Of a stretch of DNA of 64,000 bases, positions 23,700 through 36,100 are shown piece by piece. Position numbers and translations under genes: made by a program. The first letter of the stretch is position 1. Each line of letters opens with the position of its first letter. Origin of the DNA: Takakia lepidozioides (taxonomy: Eukaryota > Streptophyta > Takakiopsida > Takakiales > Takakiaceae); NCBI GenBank assembly GCA_030704615.1, contig CM060733.1, forward strand, positions 38,316,001-38,380,000. The letters run 5' to 3'. Under the pieces are notes generated by a model. The model saw only the letters and a list, made by a program, of their open reading frames with translations. It was not told the DNA's origin and searched no databases.

Positions 23700-24681
23700 C
23701 TTTGAATCTTCTCTTGTTGGGGCAGTTTAATGCCATGTGATCATTTTCTCCGCAATAAAGGCATAATCCATTCGAGCACCGTCTTTGTTTTTCATGTGGC
23801 GTCAATGGCTTGAATCGGACAGCATCAATCTACATATGATCATTATCGGATGTCTGATGGATCGTTGTATTTGGTGCCGTAGTAACAGCGGCATGGTGCG
23901 TCGTCGACCATCCAGATCGCTTCTCTTGACGTCTTTCGAACAAACGATTATCGCATGCAATAACCTGGGTGATGAATTCGCTCAGTGTACTCACGTTTGA
24001 CATTGTCAGCAACAAATCTTTAACATCATCTTTTAAGCCACATCGAAACTGACTAATGAGGCTCTTCTCATTCCAGTCAAGGTCGCACGCAAGTTGTCGA
24101 AACTCGGCAGCATAAACGGAAGCTGGACGTGCTCCTTATCGAAGATTTCGCATCTTTGTCTCTGCAACTCTCTCTCTATCATTCTCTCCAAACGTTGCAG
24201 TGAACTCGGACATGAACGCTTCAAAATTGTATAGTAAATGCAAATTTTTCTCTAATAGCGGTGCAAACCAAGATAGGGCAGTGCCTGATAGAAGGGTACC
24301 CACGAATCTCACTTGAATACCTTCATCAGAGTAACGTTGTGGATGTAGTCGTATGAACAATCGTACTTGTTGGACAAAACCGCGAAATCTTGATCTCGTC
24401 CCATCAAATTTCTCGGGCATGCTGACCTTTGGTTCCCTTATAATCTGTTGAAGATTTGGAGGAACCGTTGCAGTAGGATTTGTTGTAGTATGGACTCGTA
24501 AGGTTGAAGATCCATTGTTCGACTCCTTCAACTCTGAAATTTGTTGTTGCAAATTGTTGAGAGCATTGCCAAGGTCTTGAGACTGGTCAGCTTGTAGTTG
24601 GGCAGTAGCGGCACGAAGTTCTTGCATCTGGAGCTGAAGACTCTGCAATGTGGCGACCATTTTCGTAAATGTGTCTTCCAT
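23700..24681 (-). pseudogene. Gypsy gag with CCHC zinc knuckle, broken
   Basis: The ATG at 24681 opens a 181-codon frame with a coiled-coil-like Gln-rich start (LQLQMQELRAATAQLQ) and a capsid-like part (PEKFDGTRSRFRGFVQQVRL). Later frames shift. A zinc knuckle, CLYCGENDHMALNC (CX2CX4HX4C), lies near 23735-23770. Confidence 0.83.
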
Positions 24682-25006
24682 CTTAACTAACTAAGGAACA
24701 AACTTTAGTCTCGCCAAACTGTCAAGGACGAGAACAAGACTGAACACAAACAAGAGATAAGACTAGAGGTACAAGGCTAGACAAGAAGTCAAGGTCGGCG
24801 TGGCCGAATGTACGATGAGTAAATAGAAATCAAAACGATTAACAATGAACAAGAGTACAAGATATTGGAACACGACTTGAATACTGGAATGCTGGAAACC
24901 GGACTGGAGTACTCGATACTAGAAACTGGGCTAGAGTACTGGGAACTGGAAACAAGAGTAGCTTGAACTGGTGTTGGCGAAACTAAAGAGTGCCCAGTCT
25001 CGCCTC
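24682..25006 (-). other. Gypsy 5' untranslated region
   Basis: Between the 5' LTR and gag. Plus-strand 24866-24960 repeats a short unit (ctggagtactcgatactagaa type) about three times. I could not place the tRNA primer site with certainty. Confidence 0.45.
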
Positions 25007-25346
25007 CTACATATACTGACTACTAAGAAGCTTCCCCAAGAAGCTTCCCTTATGGAGGTTTTTTGCTGGAGAAGTTTCCAAGATTAAACAAAGATTTCTT
25101 GATGGAAAAGCTTCCTTAAACAAAGGAGGTATCTTGATGGAGAAGTTTCCTCCAAAGGAAGCTTCCTGAGTAGTTTCCCAAGTTACTCTTGGTAATTTGG
25201 TAAACTCCCGGTAACTTGGTAAGTAATGGTGAATCATGGTAGATCAAGATAAATCACGGTAAGTCATAGTAATTTTTGGTTACATGGTAACTTGGTAACT
25301 TCTGGTATTTACTCCTGATAAGTTCCTCTGGGCTGTGTCCGTGACA
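25007..25346 (-). repeat. 5' LTR of the Gypsy element
   Basis: The start at 25346 is fixed by comparison with the 3' copy and by the TG terminus. The inner boundary is uncertain (25007-25129), because the other copy lacks that part. A TATA-like TATATG (minus) lies near 25012. Confidence 0.7.
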
Positions 25347-25613
25347 TTGAGAACCCTTCCTGGTATTTGAGACAGATTTGGTTTATGGACACAAACGTAT
25401 GCAGCGGGGGGTTTTGCATTAAGAAACATTTTCTGGTATTTGAGAAACACTATGCAGAAGTGGGTTTCGCTTTGAGAAACTCTTACTGGTATTTGAGAAA
25501 TACTATGCAGAAGTACGTTTCGCTTTGAGAAACTCTTACTAATGTTTCAGAAATACTATGCAGAAGTGAGTTTCACTTTGAGAAACTCTTCTTGGTATTT
25601 GAGAAATACTTTG
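25347..25613. repeat. 53-bp tandem repeat, about 4 units
   Basis: Directly outside the 5' LTR, units of the form ctggtatttgagaaayacta followed by tgcagaagt and tttcgctttgagaaactctt recur with a period of about 53 bp. The first unit is diverged and the last incomplete. Confidence 0.88.
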
Positions 25614-26337
25614 GTGATATGGGCTTGGTGATGGGGACTTTAAAAGTGACCTTCTCCTACTTTATGTTACGCCTGGTTGGTATAGAGTTTCGCCCTGCAA
25701 AATTATGAGGTTGTGTGGTACATATTCCTTTCTTTTGAAATTAGCTATGGGCGAGGACCTGCAATTTCAGTAGAAGCCTCACCGCACACTCTCGCGCTTG
25801 TTATGGAGAAAATGCCACGCCTATAGGGTAACATGCTCATCGGGTATATGGGCTACGTGTTCTCTATGTGTTAGTTTTGGATAGTTTTTAGTTTCGCCAA
25901 ATTCGTTTTGCAGTGGAAAATTCAAGGAAATTTCGTGCAAATTCGGGGAATATGCCCTTGTACTCATGTGAGCACGCTCACGCGCTACCCAACCTCCGCA
26001 CTACAGGTTAGTGGGGCACCTGTCCACTGGTCCGCTCTCGAGGTCCACCCACATATTTTTTGCGGAAATAAGGAGTTCATAAAGTATATTATCATAACTA
26101 AGACACTCCAAGTAGGAATTGAACAAAAGGTTACTTAGTGACCATTCATGGCTCTAAACCATCACACTACCTACTACTTTTTAAAACACCATGAAACTTT
26201 TAATGTTTTTATCTGGCTAGAGGTTGGTCATGGCCCTCCTGCCTCCCATGAGCGGTACCACACCATAGTGGACTCATTCCCAGCCTACTCTTGCATACTA
26301 GATTCATCCAAGCGGGCTAGGTTGTTGGAAGCCTTGC
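25614..26337. other. Non-coding stretch between tandem repeats
   Basis: AT-rich sequence with no supported gene, RNA or terminus. Confidence 0.4.
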
Positions 26338-26540
26338 ATGCACCCTACATGGGCCCCGCCACACACACCTTAAAGACCTTAATATCTTCTAATGAGAAGC
26401 TTATAGTCCATGGTGCAAGCATCTTTTACAAATGCCTCACATGCACCCTACATGGGCCCGCCACACACGGACGTCTTAAAGACATTAATATCTTCTAATG
26501 AGAAGCTTATAGTCCATGGTGCAAGCATCTTTTACAAATG
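26338..26540. repeat. Tandem duplication with about 103-bp period
   Basis: Two adjacent copies share atgcaccctacatgggccc, taatatcttctaatgagaag and cttatagtccatggtgcaag, ending in cttttacaaatg. There are few differences between copies, so the duplication is recent. Confidence 0.88.
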
Positions 26541-27926
26541 GCCAAGCGGCTATGGCACAAGACCGCCATACAAGATTCACATAGGTGCATGTTCAATGTC
26601 ACCATTATGACCAACCCCCTTATAAAAATGGAATATTTGGGTCAACCAGTTACTTCATGTCTGGTTGGACTTTCCATCTAGCTATGTGTGCAACTTGGAT
26701 AACCAAGTTGTAGCCATGGTAATAGGCACATACCACCTCAGAAGTAGTTGTGGGTTCAATCCATGGATTGGGTGTCACAAACGTGTCCACCTTCCTATCG
26801 GAAGGCAGTAGCCCTTTAGGATCAAGAGACACCATAAGTTATGCTCCCTTTGGAAGGCATCATATCTTATTATTATTGTCCCCAACCATCCATTGCAAAG
26901 CTCATAGGTTTACTTGTGGGAACAAGTGAAAATTTGAGAAAAATAAAGCTTTGACAAGAGTGGGAGAAAAAACAATGCCTTCCAAAAGCATAGAGCTCAA
27001 TAATCTTTCCAAACATTGTGAAAATAGATAAAACAAATCGGGATGAAGTGACAATGTCACATTTGCAATGTAGTGAATCTTAGGGCCACTAAGCCTACAA
27101 TCTAAAGGCACAATTGAGGTGATACTTAGAAAAAATAGAAGTGGTAGTGAAGACTATTGGGTAAAAAAGTCAAGTAGATTCATTTGGACAATTTTTTATT
27201 GCATCACATCAATGAGGTGACATTACAACATGGAAAGTGAGATTTGTTTTTATGGACACCTCCAAAGCAACTTTTGGGAGGCTAAGTAGTTAAGAAGTGC
27301 CACCCCTTACCCTATGTTACTCTCAGATTCGACACAAATTAATTATATTTTGGGTTGTTGAAATTTTTGAATTAACTCAAGTGATATGTCTAAAAATCCA
27401 GAAATATTACATACTCAGCTTGTCAAAAAATAAGAAAATTTGGAAAATCTCAAAAAATCTACTAAAGGACAGAATACAGAGGGCACGTGCAGCCTCTAAA
27501 GATGCGGAGCTCATATCGCAAGCTTGTATCGCAGGTGGCAAAAAATTTCAATTCTAAACTGACGAAACCGTGGAGTATAAAATATGAGGTGCCGAATGGA
27601 CTGAGCCTCCAAAAAATAATTATTTCGGCACTGTGCTATTGAATCTGACAACAACGTACGGTATGAGTTCGTTTTATACTATTTGTATCCACTTTCAAGC
27701 AATGAGAATCATGTTTTTCCCTTCGGAGTAAAGTAACACCATAAGTTACGCTTCCCTCATGTTTGGAGGAAAATTTGGCAATAACAAGCTCTTATTTTCA
27801 AGATGGGTTTCTCCCTTTTTCTTTTTCTTTTCCTTTTTTTTGAAGGAAAGGGGACGGAGGCCCTTTTGATCAAATTAATGATTGAGGAAAAAATAACCTC
27901 AAGGCCATAAGGAGTACAAAGCGAGG
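26541..27926. other. Non-coding AT-rich stretch
   Basis: No gene is supported. A pyrimidine-rich run lies near 27810-27842. Open frames are short and of low complexity. Confidence 0.4.
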
Positions 27927-27974
27927 CCACTTCAGGGCCCACTTCAGGGCCACTTCAGGGCCACTTCAGGGCCG
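27927..27974. repeat. Short tandem repeat, CCACTTCAGGGC x 4
   Basis: Four near-perfect 11-13-bp units lie in a row. Confidence 0.9.
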
Positions 27975-28133
27975 CAAGTATCCGTGCAGAGCTAACACAT
28001 GAATACCAAAACAGCCTACCAACTACCAAGAAGCTAGAGCTTGCAGCTGCACAAAAAAAGCCAAGCCAGAGTGAGGAAGCCGACAACCCGCAGAACTACT
28101 CAAAAGTAGGATCAACGTTTAGCTTGAAGATGA

Positions 28134-28859
28134 GTTGCAGAGTACGGTGGACCAAAAACGGCAGATTTTTCCTCCATGAAAGTCCATATAGATACCTCAA
28201 ATTACGGGAATTTATCCAAATATTTAGTTTTAGATGATAGATATGATATATTTAAACACTTTTAGTAAAAAAAATCCCACCCCAAATAGGCTAGTTTATT
28301 AGAAATTTTAGTATTTAATTCTGAAAAATAGAAAACAATTTTTTATTTCTAATAATTAAAGATTTTTGAATTTTTTCCATATATCATTATAGGTTTTTAC
28401 ACCTTTATAGTAATGATGATATCCCAAAAGCCTTTAAATGAGGATGATGTACATTAGAAAAAATACACTGCAATTTGGCCCAGTGTTTAGTATAAATTAG
28501 TCCATACCTCTCATTTTTTGATGTTTTTAGTCCATATAAAAGTGCATTGGGGTAGCTTTCAAAAATGGCACCCCTACTGTGTTTTCTTTTTTGCTATTGT
28601 TTTTTTAGTCCATATGGTTTTTCATATGTAACACTGCAGTGACCCATAAGATTCAACTTTAAGAGTCCATAGCTCTTTCATAGATGATCTTTTTTACGAT
28701 AAATATTTTTGAGTATGTCTCTACTGTAGTTACATATCTTAGACCATATAAACTTGTATGAAATATTGATTTGTGATTTTACTATAAAAGGTACCATGAA
28801 TTGAGGTCACTACAGAAACTGTCATGTTACGCAGTTTTTGGTCCACCGTACCCTGAAAC
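28134..28859. mobile_element. Non-autonomous TIR element (MITE-like), about 0.72 kb
   Basis: The left end AGTTGCAGAGTACGGTGGAC with ccaaaaacggc is mirrored at the right end as the reverse complement AGTTTCAGGGTACGGTGGAC with ccaaaaactgc. That is about 27 of 30 matching terminal positions. The interior is AT-rich and non-coding. No clear target-site duplication was found, so the superfamily (hAT-like start CAGGG is possible) is open. Confidence 0.78.
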
Positions 28860-29192
28860 TACCCAAGATTCAAAATCTAGTTGAGCTTGAATCTTGGAGC
28901 TTCTAAGCTTCTCTTGGAGCTTCTCTTTCATCCACTCTTGTGAAGGCTTCCTTCAATTTAAGATTCTCACTTGCTATCAGAAAGAAACCCAAAAGCCTTG
29001 CAATTCAAAATAGCTTATGTATTGGAGGATTTTACATGCCTAAAGGCGAAGGGGTGGAATCGTCAAATGGATCTGTAAAGTAGTCGCAATCACATTTTAA
29101 ACTACCCAACCGTAGCTAGCGTAACTAAGAGCCTCTTCCCCTTGCGGATACTGTCCCTTTTTGGGGGTGGGCTCTAAGAGAATCAGAACTAG

Positions 29193-29917
29193 TCACACAC
29201 TGGCTAGTTGGCCACTTTCAATTTTCCTTTTATTGAGAATTAGGGATGTGAGTGATGTAATTGTTGTGAAGTACATGGTGCGCAGAAGAGGTGTGGTGTA
29301 CTTAGGTGATAGTTGAAGGTTCTTTTTTAGATCATGGATATTATGACTATGTGCGCCACCCCTAACACCCGCAATAATAACGGTAAGGGAGGCTGTCTTC
29401 CATCCGTATTGACGAAGGGCCAATAGAATTGGGTCATATTTTTCACGTTTATACATAATTGATTTGCCTGGATATCTATCATGGCATAATGTGAATTCAA
29501 TAATATGGATTGTGAAGGATGGGTGTGGTTTTATTGGTGAGATAGTTGTGATAGGAAGGCCGTGAATAAGTAGATATCCGGGCAATGCCACGGTAGCAAC
29601 AAGGGTGGCCTAAGCATATGCACGGCAGTAGCCATTGGGATGTAGTCTTGTCGGACGGTTGTCCCTAAAATATACCTACATTAATGAGGTTGAACCATCT
29701 AGACTTAGTGCGACAGAAGTAATTTAAGAAGTTGTCTAGCTCCTTGGTTATGCCTGGTTATTTGAAGTCCGTGGATTATGGGGTGGTTACAATGGAGAAG
29801 CAAGTATGGCCATGTGTCTATTAAGGGTGGTTGGGCGCTACATAAAACACAATGCTTGTTGGGGTATAATAAAGGCCAGAACAAATTATGTCTTTGGGTT
29901 ACCCATGTATTGTCCAT
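29193..29917 (-). pseudogene. Retroelement C-terminal relic (CCHH-like finger plus conserved tail domain)
   Basis: The first part (29917-29705) has HCVLCSAQPP and DTWPYLLLHCNHPIIHG, a zinc-finger-like C..C..H..H arrangement typical of ends of non-LTR reverse-transcriptase proteins. A frame change follows. The second part (29591-29193) reads IHIIEFTLCHDRYPGKS, KYDPILLALRQYGWKT, VIIAGVRGGAHSHNI and LILNKRKIESG. I remember this tail (EFT.CHDR, GVRG..H, LNKRK) from large reverse-transcriptase-like proteins, but cannot name the clade. The reverse transcriptase itself is absent. Confidence 0.6.
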
Positions 29918-29933
29918 ATCTAAATCTTAGGGT

Positions 29934-30206
29934 TTGTTTAATTTGTGCACAGTAACTGTAGGGGATGTCCAGATTTCTCACTTCTCCCACATTTGGCAAA
30001 ATGGCTCTTTGTTACCACCTCACGAAGCAACTCATGATCTATCTCGGAGACGGGCTGCCGCTGGGTGGAATGAGGTATTCAGTAATCTCCCTGCTTTATG
30101 GATCTCTTTGACTTCTTATCCCAAAAATTTGAGACAACTCCCAATGTGGCTTGGATATTTGCCTCATTCTGAGGACATTTCGAGGACATTTCTGAGGACA
30201 TTCTGA
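29934..30206 (+). pseudogene. LINE C-terminal fragment
   Basis: FSHIWQNGSLLPPHEATHDL and AAAGWNEVFSNLPALW match in pattern the C-terminal part of the LINE relic at about 32530-32670 (VANVWENGDFLEPH, NDWELV). It is probably the tail of another plant L1-like element. There is no catalytic part. Confidence 0.5.
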
Positions 30207-30631
30207 CACATGAGTTGATTGGAACAACTCCCCACCTTCCTGCTGGCAGCTCCCATAGTGCTAGATTTTCTCCAATAGAATGAGAAGAGTCTGAGGTTAA
30301 TTAGAGACACCGTAGAAGTTTTAGAAAGGGAAAATCTAAAGCCCAACTCTCGTTTGAGCCTTACAAACGTACAAGAGAGGTAGCTATGAGTGTTTCTGAA
30401 TTTATGGTATTTTTTGATGACTATGGCTATGGGTTGTGTCCCCCTGTTCAGCCTCCATGGCCTTCTTGGCAAGGTTATTTTTTCCTTGCGGAATCTTAAT
30501 ATATTATGTGGGCTTCATCCTGATTCCCCACATCTGCCAAAAATAATAATAATAATAATAAAATGAAGAAATAATAGGGTGTATATGTTTATTCCTGTGC
30601 CCTGAAAAAACTAAAAACATAATAGAAATAG

Positions 30632-32927
30632 ATGACCAAATATTTCTTCATAAAGGCAAAGCAAAGAAGGATGGCCTCTTCTATTGCTTCTCTCACAAAA
30701 CCGGATGGTTCGGCCACCACCTCCCCAAAAGAGATGGCTCTAATTGCAGAGCAGCATTTCGCTTCGTTGTTCTCCAAAAGAGCTGCCTCTGCTGAGAAAG
30801 AACAGGCCTCCACCTCTATTCTGCATTCTATACCATCGCTCCTCTCAGATGAAGAAAGACTGGAGCTGGATGCCCAACTTTCTGACTCAGAGCTGGCCCA
30901 CGCTCTGCAATCCCTCCAGTCTAGAAAAATGCCGGGGTTAGATGGATTGCCTATAAAGTTCTTCAAAGCGCTATGGCATACTATAGATGATGATTTTATG
31001 GCGTTAGTTAAAGACGTCCTCTCTAAAGGCATTACGCCTTCTCAAATATCTATAGGTCTTATCACTTTGATCTATAAGAAGGGGGACAGAGGGTTACTAA
31101 CCAACTATCGTCCTATTACGCTCCTAAACACCACTTATAAGATCATTGCCAAGGCTTGGCATTGAGATTACAGCCTATCCTTGCCAGGATCATTAGACCA
31201 GAGCAAACTGGATATCTCAAGGGAAGAATGATCCTAGACAACCTGCTTCTAATTAATGAGGCTTTACACAAAGCCAAACATTCGGAGGAGCCCCTGGCTA
31301 TTCTCATGCTAGACTTTGAAAAGGCTTTTGATAATATAGATTGGATTTCTTGCATAAGGTGCTGGACAAAATGGGCATGCCAGCATCCTTTTCCAAGTGG
31401 GTAAGGATCCTCCTAAGTTATGCGTCAAGCAAGGTCTCGGTTAACGGGGCTATATATCCAAGTCTTTTGCTCTTCACAGATCTGTCAGGCAGGGCTGCCC
31501 ATTGGCCCCTTACCTTTTTCTAATAGCAGCTGATGCGTTAGGTCATTATCTCGGCTCCAGACATGGTATACTGGGTCTAAAAGTGTTGGGGGACTCATCT
31601 GTCAAATTGTCTATGTACATGCCGATGATTATACTACTCTGCTGCTCAACAATGAAAGCCAGGACAATATCAACAGGGCTTGTGAGGCCTTGCAGCTTTT
31701 TTGTTTGGCTTCTGGTCTCAAAGTGAACTGGAACAAGTCAGTTGGGCTTCTCACCAGGAACTGCTTCTTAATGCCAGCAAGAGTCATGGCCTCCCTGGGG
31801 TCAGGAGTGGGGCCTTAGGTGGTTGCAACCCGGTACTGCTCACACTTTGCTGGGTTTCCAAGTGGATATTGGTCTTTCTGAAGAGCAGCGACAGTGAACC
31901 TATTCTTCGGAGGCTCCAAAACAGCTGTCTTTCTGGAGCTCCGCTATGCTCTCAATTGCAGGTAGGGCTCTTGTGCTCAATCAGATTTTACTCGCCTCCA
32001 TGTGGTTTTTAGCCTCAGTCTGGTCCACTGGAACTAAGCTCATCGCCAAAATTAAAGCGTTGATGTGAAATTTCCTGTGGGGAGAATCCCCATCGGCTCC
32101 TACCAAGCGAGCGCTAGTCTCCTGGGCCCAGCTCTGTAGGCCTAAAAAGAAGGTGGTCTGGGCCTTATAGACCCCTCATGGCAGATTTGTGCTCTACTAG
32201 CTAAGTGGATTCCTAGGACTATCTATCATGGGGATAGCCCCTGGTGCATTAATCTGGTTAGAGAGCATCTGCTCAACTCTCTACCCTCTTGCTCCTCTTT
32301 GTGGGCACCGTCCCTGAAATGGCTGGTGTAGGGACCTGTCAAAACAAAGAGCAAAGGCTCGAGGGCTTGGAACTCCATTTGGGCAGCTTGGAGCTCCATC
32401 AGGCCACATCTGCAGCAGGTAAGGGCCTCTTGCTTTGAGGAAGCCATCAGGCAGCCGTTATTTGGCAATCTCAATCTCAGTTGTGAGCCCTTATCTACTT
32501 TGAGCAAAAAGTGGGCTACATTGGAGTCCAAGGGGCTCTCGCATGTTGCCAATGTTTGGGAAAATGGAGACTTCCTGGAGCCTCACATTCTTTCTTCTCT
32601 TCTCTCGGCTTCCTCAATTCGTAATGACTGGGAATTAGTTAGGCAAGGGGTCTTGAATGTCATGCCACTACTAACAGGAGGAGGCTGCACTGCCAGTGGT
32701 CTTCCTTGTTGGTTTGGCAGAACCGTGGGGCTCGTTATATGCCTTGCTGGCAATCGAATCGACCGACTCGCAGTGGCTAGGGCTCATGTTTCATTCTTCG
32801 CCAGATGGTTCGCTTTTGTTTCTAGGATCGGGAGAATTTAAGCATGAGGAGGCTTATAGGATCAGAGTCTTGGAGACTTCCTCGGGTATCTTGGCTTGGG
32901 GGGTGCACTCTTTATAAACTGTGCGTA
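30632..32927 (+). pseudogene. LINE (L1-like) reverse transcriptase, 5'-truncated and broken
   Basis: The first frame (30632-31165) has KMPGLDGLPIKFFKALW and LITLIYKKGD with YRPITLLNTTYKIIAK, the first reverse-transcriptase blocks. The next frame has QTGYLKGRMILDN and ILMLDFEKAFDNIDW. A shifted frame gives APYLFLIAADAL. The catalytic box near 31617-31630 can be read as ADD followed by YTTLLLNN only after a one-base shift. Further on comes LVSWAQLCRPK, then GLIDPSWQICALLAKW in another frame, then a C-terminal block near 32500-32670. The endonuclease part is missing at the 5' side. At least four frame breaks rule out activity. Confidence 0.85.
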
Positions 32928-33198
32928 TCACGTGCGTTTGTCGCCTAATAAAAAAACCCCATGTATACGGGTCCTTGGATAATTTATACCCCCTCTATAC
33001 ATACTTTTTGAAGATTATAAAACCCCCTCCTGTAAATATACAAAAATTTATAAATTTTAAAAAGTACCCCCTTTTGTATGTATAGTCTCATTTTCCATCA
33101 TTAAAAATAACCCTCCAATATGTATATGTATGTTTTTATATTATATCGAATTTATTCATTTAAAACATAATAAAATCTAATAAATTAATTAAAAAAAT
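32928..33198. repeat. AT-rich region with repeated ACCCCCTNTATA-like motifs
   Basis: Spaced motifs (accccatgtata, taccccctctatacata, aaccccctcctgta, gtacccccttttgtatgtatag) lie just beyond the stop of the next coding relic. Similar motifs flank the second relic of the same family at 45270-45850. They look like subterminal repeats of one element family. Confidence 0.5.
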
Positions 33199-36100
33199 TT
33201 ATTTGCCTTTGATAAAGTTGTCAAAGACTTTTCGGTCATTTGCATCAAGTACATATGTGTTTGACTTGACATTGTACTTTAAACATGCTAACGCGATAAT
33301 GGAATCCAAATCAACCATCATGTTATCCGTCAAATCGTACGTATAGACCCCTCCTCGAATTTTTTGGTACCATGCTAACCCAATCTCCATATGAGAAGGA
33401 CGCTCCAATAAATCAACAGAATCCCTACATTCTACAAACCGCTTATTGATTTTCTTCCGCATTCTTTGAACCATGCCCAAATACCAAGTGCCTTTGGTTG
33501 CTCCTCTGTAGGTTTTCCCTGGTCTGCCTTTCCTGTTTGTAGTTTGGATCGCAGTCTCCTCATCAACAAAAAATACAGCACAATCCGAACCCAATCCCAA
33601 GCTCGTGGCTTTGTTGCTGGTAGTTGGTTTGTTTTCTCGGCAAAACAACATCGATGCACTTCTTACTCGTGTCAATCTATCCTTGGATAGAGTAGGGTTG
33701 CCATTGAGTTGGCTAACCAAAGTGCTTTTGAATATGGTATTCCCGTCTATTTTGACAAATGGAACCATCACCTTCGATCCATCTTTCTCTTGTTCAAACT
33801 CATCAATGACAGCATCCAGAGTATGTCTCAATTCACTTTGAATAAGTACCTCTTCCGCATGATCATCCAAAGGTTGGCTCGAAACATCCTCCATTGAATT
33901 CGAAGGCCCGCACACCAATTCATCTTCCACGACCTCATTTTGAATATGTGTGTCTGCATTAAGAGGACAAATAGAATCTATGGCATCGACATCATCACCC
34001 TCCTCTTCCATGCTTTTGAATAGCTCGGCCTCCATTTGTCTCTCAATTGTCCATGGCTCATTCCACCAATCCAAGTTTGTCGCTTTGTTTGGTTTCATCC
34101 CAAGTTTATGGCATAAAAGTTGCGCTTCTAGAAATCCAGTTTTCAAAGCCTCCACAATGCAATCATCCGATTGGACAGTAGAAAAGTCGGACAAATCAGC
34201 AAGGGGGATACCTGGCTTCTTCTCCAAAGAAAACCAAATGTGTTCTTGTTTCTTGTGAGCTCTTGAGAACTTGGGTCATTTTGGATTCACCTCGAACTCG
34301 GATATGCGTGTTAATGCTCCTGCACTCTCAATCAAATCACACCCGTCATATGTCCTCTCATTCCGTAACATACCTCCCACTTTGCTGAAGAATATTTCAC
34401 ACACATCTGAACCAACAAGGCTCAAAAGAACTTGCACATGATTAAACTTATCCTTGAACAATTTGATAAGTAGAACCACGTAGTGGCATGAAATTTGTAA
34501 ATCCAAGTATGTTTCCCTGCTAATGAAGAAGGATTTCAGATTATACACCTCGTGGTGGAATAACCACAACTTCCACAATCTGAAAAAAAACGATACATTC
34601 GCAGCAGATTGTACCCTCTCACACAATGACATGTGAGGAGACAAAAAAATGTCGATGTAGCATGAAATGATGTATAGGTAAAATTCAGTATTTTTGGTCC
34701 TCTCCCTTCGATGATTCACAGTTGATTGTAACTCCCTCAAACAAGCTTGCACCTTCCGAGATGCCAGTCGTTGAGCTGCTGCCCAATTCTGTCGATCTTC
34801 TCTTTTGATATCACATTCCCGAAGTCCATGCTTGTCCACTGAAAATGAATGGTAGACCAATAACACATGATTCAATGTAGCAACCTCATCACCCAACACC
34901 AAAGTCCGTGATGCACTGTCCAAGGGATTTACCAATTTTTTCCCATTGTGGATGAAGTCCTGATCATGGAGTCCGTATATATCTCCCCAGTTGCACACTC
35001 GACCTGTAAACAACCATCCTTCCCAAGGGATGCAAAATCTACTTCCAGCCCCATTGGCATAATCTTCTAACATCACTTTTCTCCTCCTACTATCTCCGTC
35101 TGAAGCATGCCCAATTATAGGCCCAACCACGTCCCTCACATATTTGTCCCACAACTGTCTCACCACTTCCCATTGTGATCTCACAAAATTGTTGTCAAAT
35201 CTATTGCAAGTGAGCTGGATTACCAATACCAATCGAGGTAATCGTACATGTAGAGGATTTGCTATCAACACTCTGGCGTAATGGGCAACCACATTGTTTT
35301 TGAATGCCTCCACAATATGTTCGTACCCTGATTCCCCTTCTCCCACTTGCACCACAAAATTTGAAATACATACATGGTTGTCTTGAAGCCCACAGAACCC
35401 GAGAAGGGTGTCATCCCTAGCAATCCAACGTACCAATCGCTTCACAACAGTTTCATCTTCGGCCACCATCACTGGGATGCTTCCCATTGGAATATTTGCA
35501 TCTTCCATCACATCTCTGTAAATTCCAGCCACATGCTGAAATATATCATCCCTTCTCCCGCTCTATACTTCAAACCTTTCCTCAAAGACCGTCTTGTAGT
35601 ATCAATAGAAGGACCCCCCACATTTGAAGCCAAAAAATGATGCAATCTCGGACCCCCCCAAAGCTGCACAGTCTCAAACATTGTTTTTGTGCTAGTACCA
35701 TACCTCTTCCCTTGTGGAGACCTGTCAATATTCTTGCCCATATCAACAATAAAATCCCACAAACTTTCTTTTCCTTCAAAATCCCCCCTCCTATGTGCAT
35801 CAACAATATCACGACAAAATTTGAGAACATCTCCTCTTTCAATTGCCTCAATCCCAGACTCCTTCAAACTCCTACATCGCACAGACAAGGATGCCACTTT
35901 GGTCCTGGCCTCCCACAATTTGAACCTCAACTGCCTCAACTCCTGTCTGTTTTTGTAAACTTGTTTGACAATCTCGACATTTCCAAGATATGACAACCTT
36001 CTTCCCTTGCCAGTATCTCTCTCCCCTCTATATTCCATGGCACCTCTCTCTCTATATACCCTCATTCTGAAGTCATTTCCAAGGGAATGGAAGAACATGC

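Larger units (their letters stand above)
19359..25346 (-). mobile_element. Ty3/Gypsy LTR retrotransposon (chromovirus type), decayed
   Basis: On the minus strand the order is LTR, gag with zinc knuckle, protease, reverse transcriptase, RNase H, integrase, chromodomain-like end, purine tract, LTR. The pol order (RT-RNase H-integrase) and the terminal chromodomain define the chromovirus branch of Ty3/Gypsy. The 5' LTR begins TGTCACGGAC at 25346, and the matching 3' LTR copy begins at 19555. The shared LTR part is about 200 bp with scattered differences and indels. Several in-frame stops and frame changes in gag and RT show that it is not autonomous. Confidence 0.93.

Noticed and set aside
27927-27974. 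CRISPR-like array
   Set aside because: The repeats are directly adjacent without spacers, in nuclear plant DNA; it is a simple tandem repeat.
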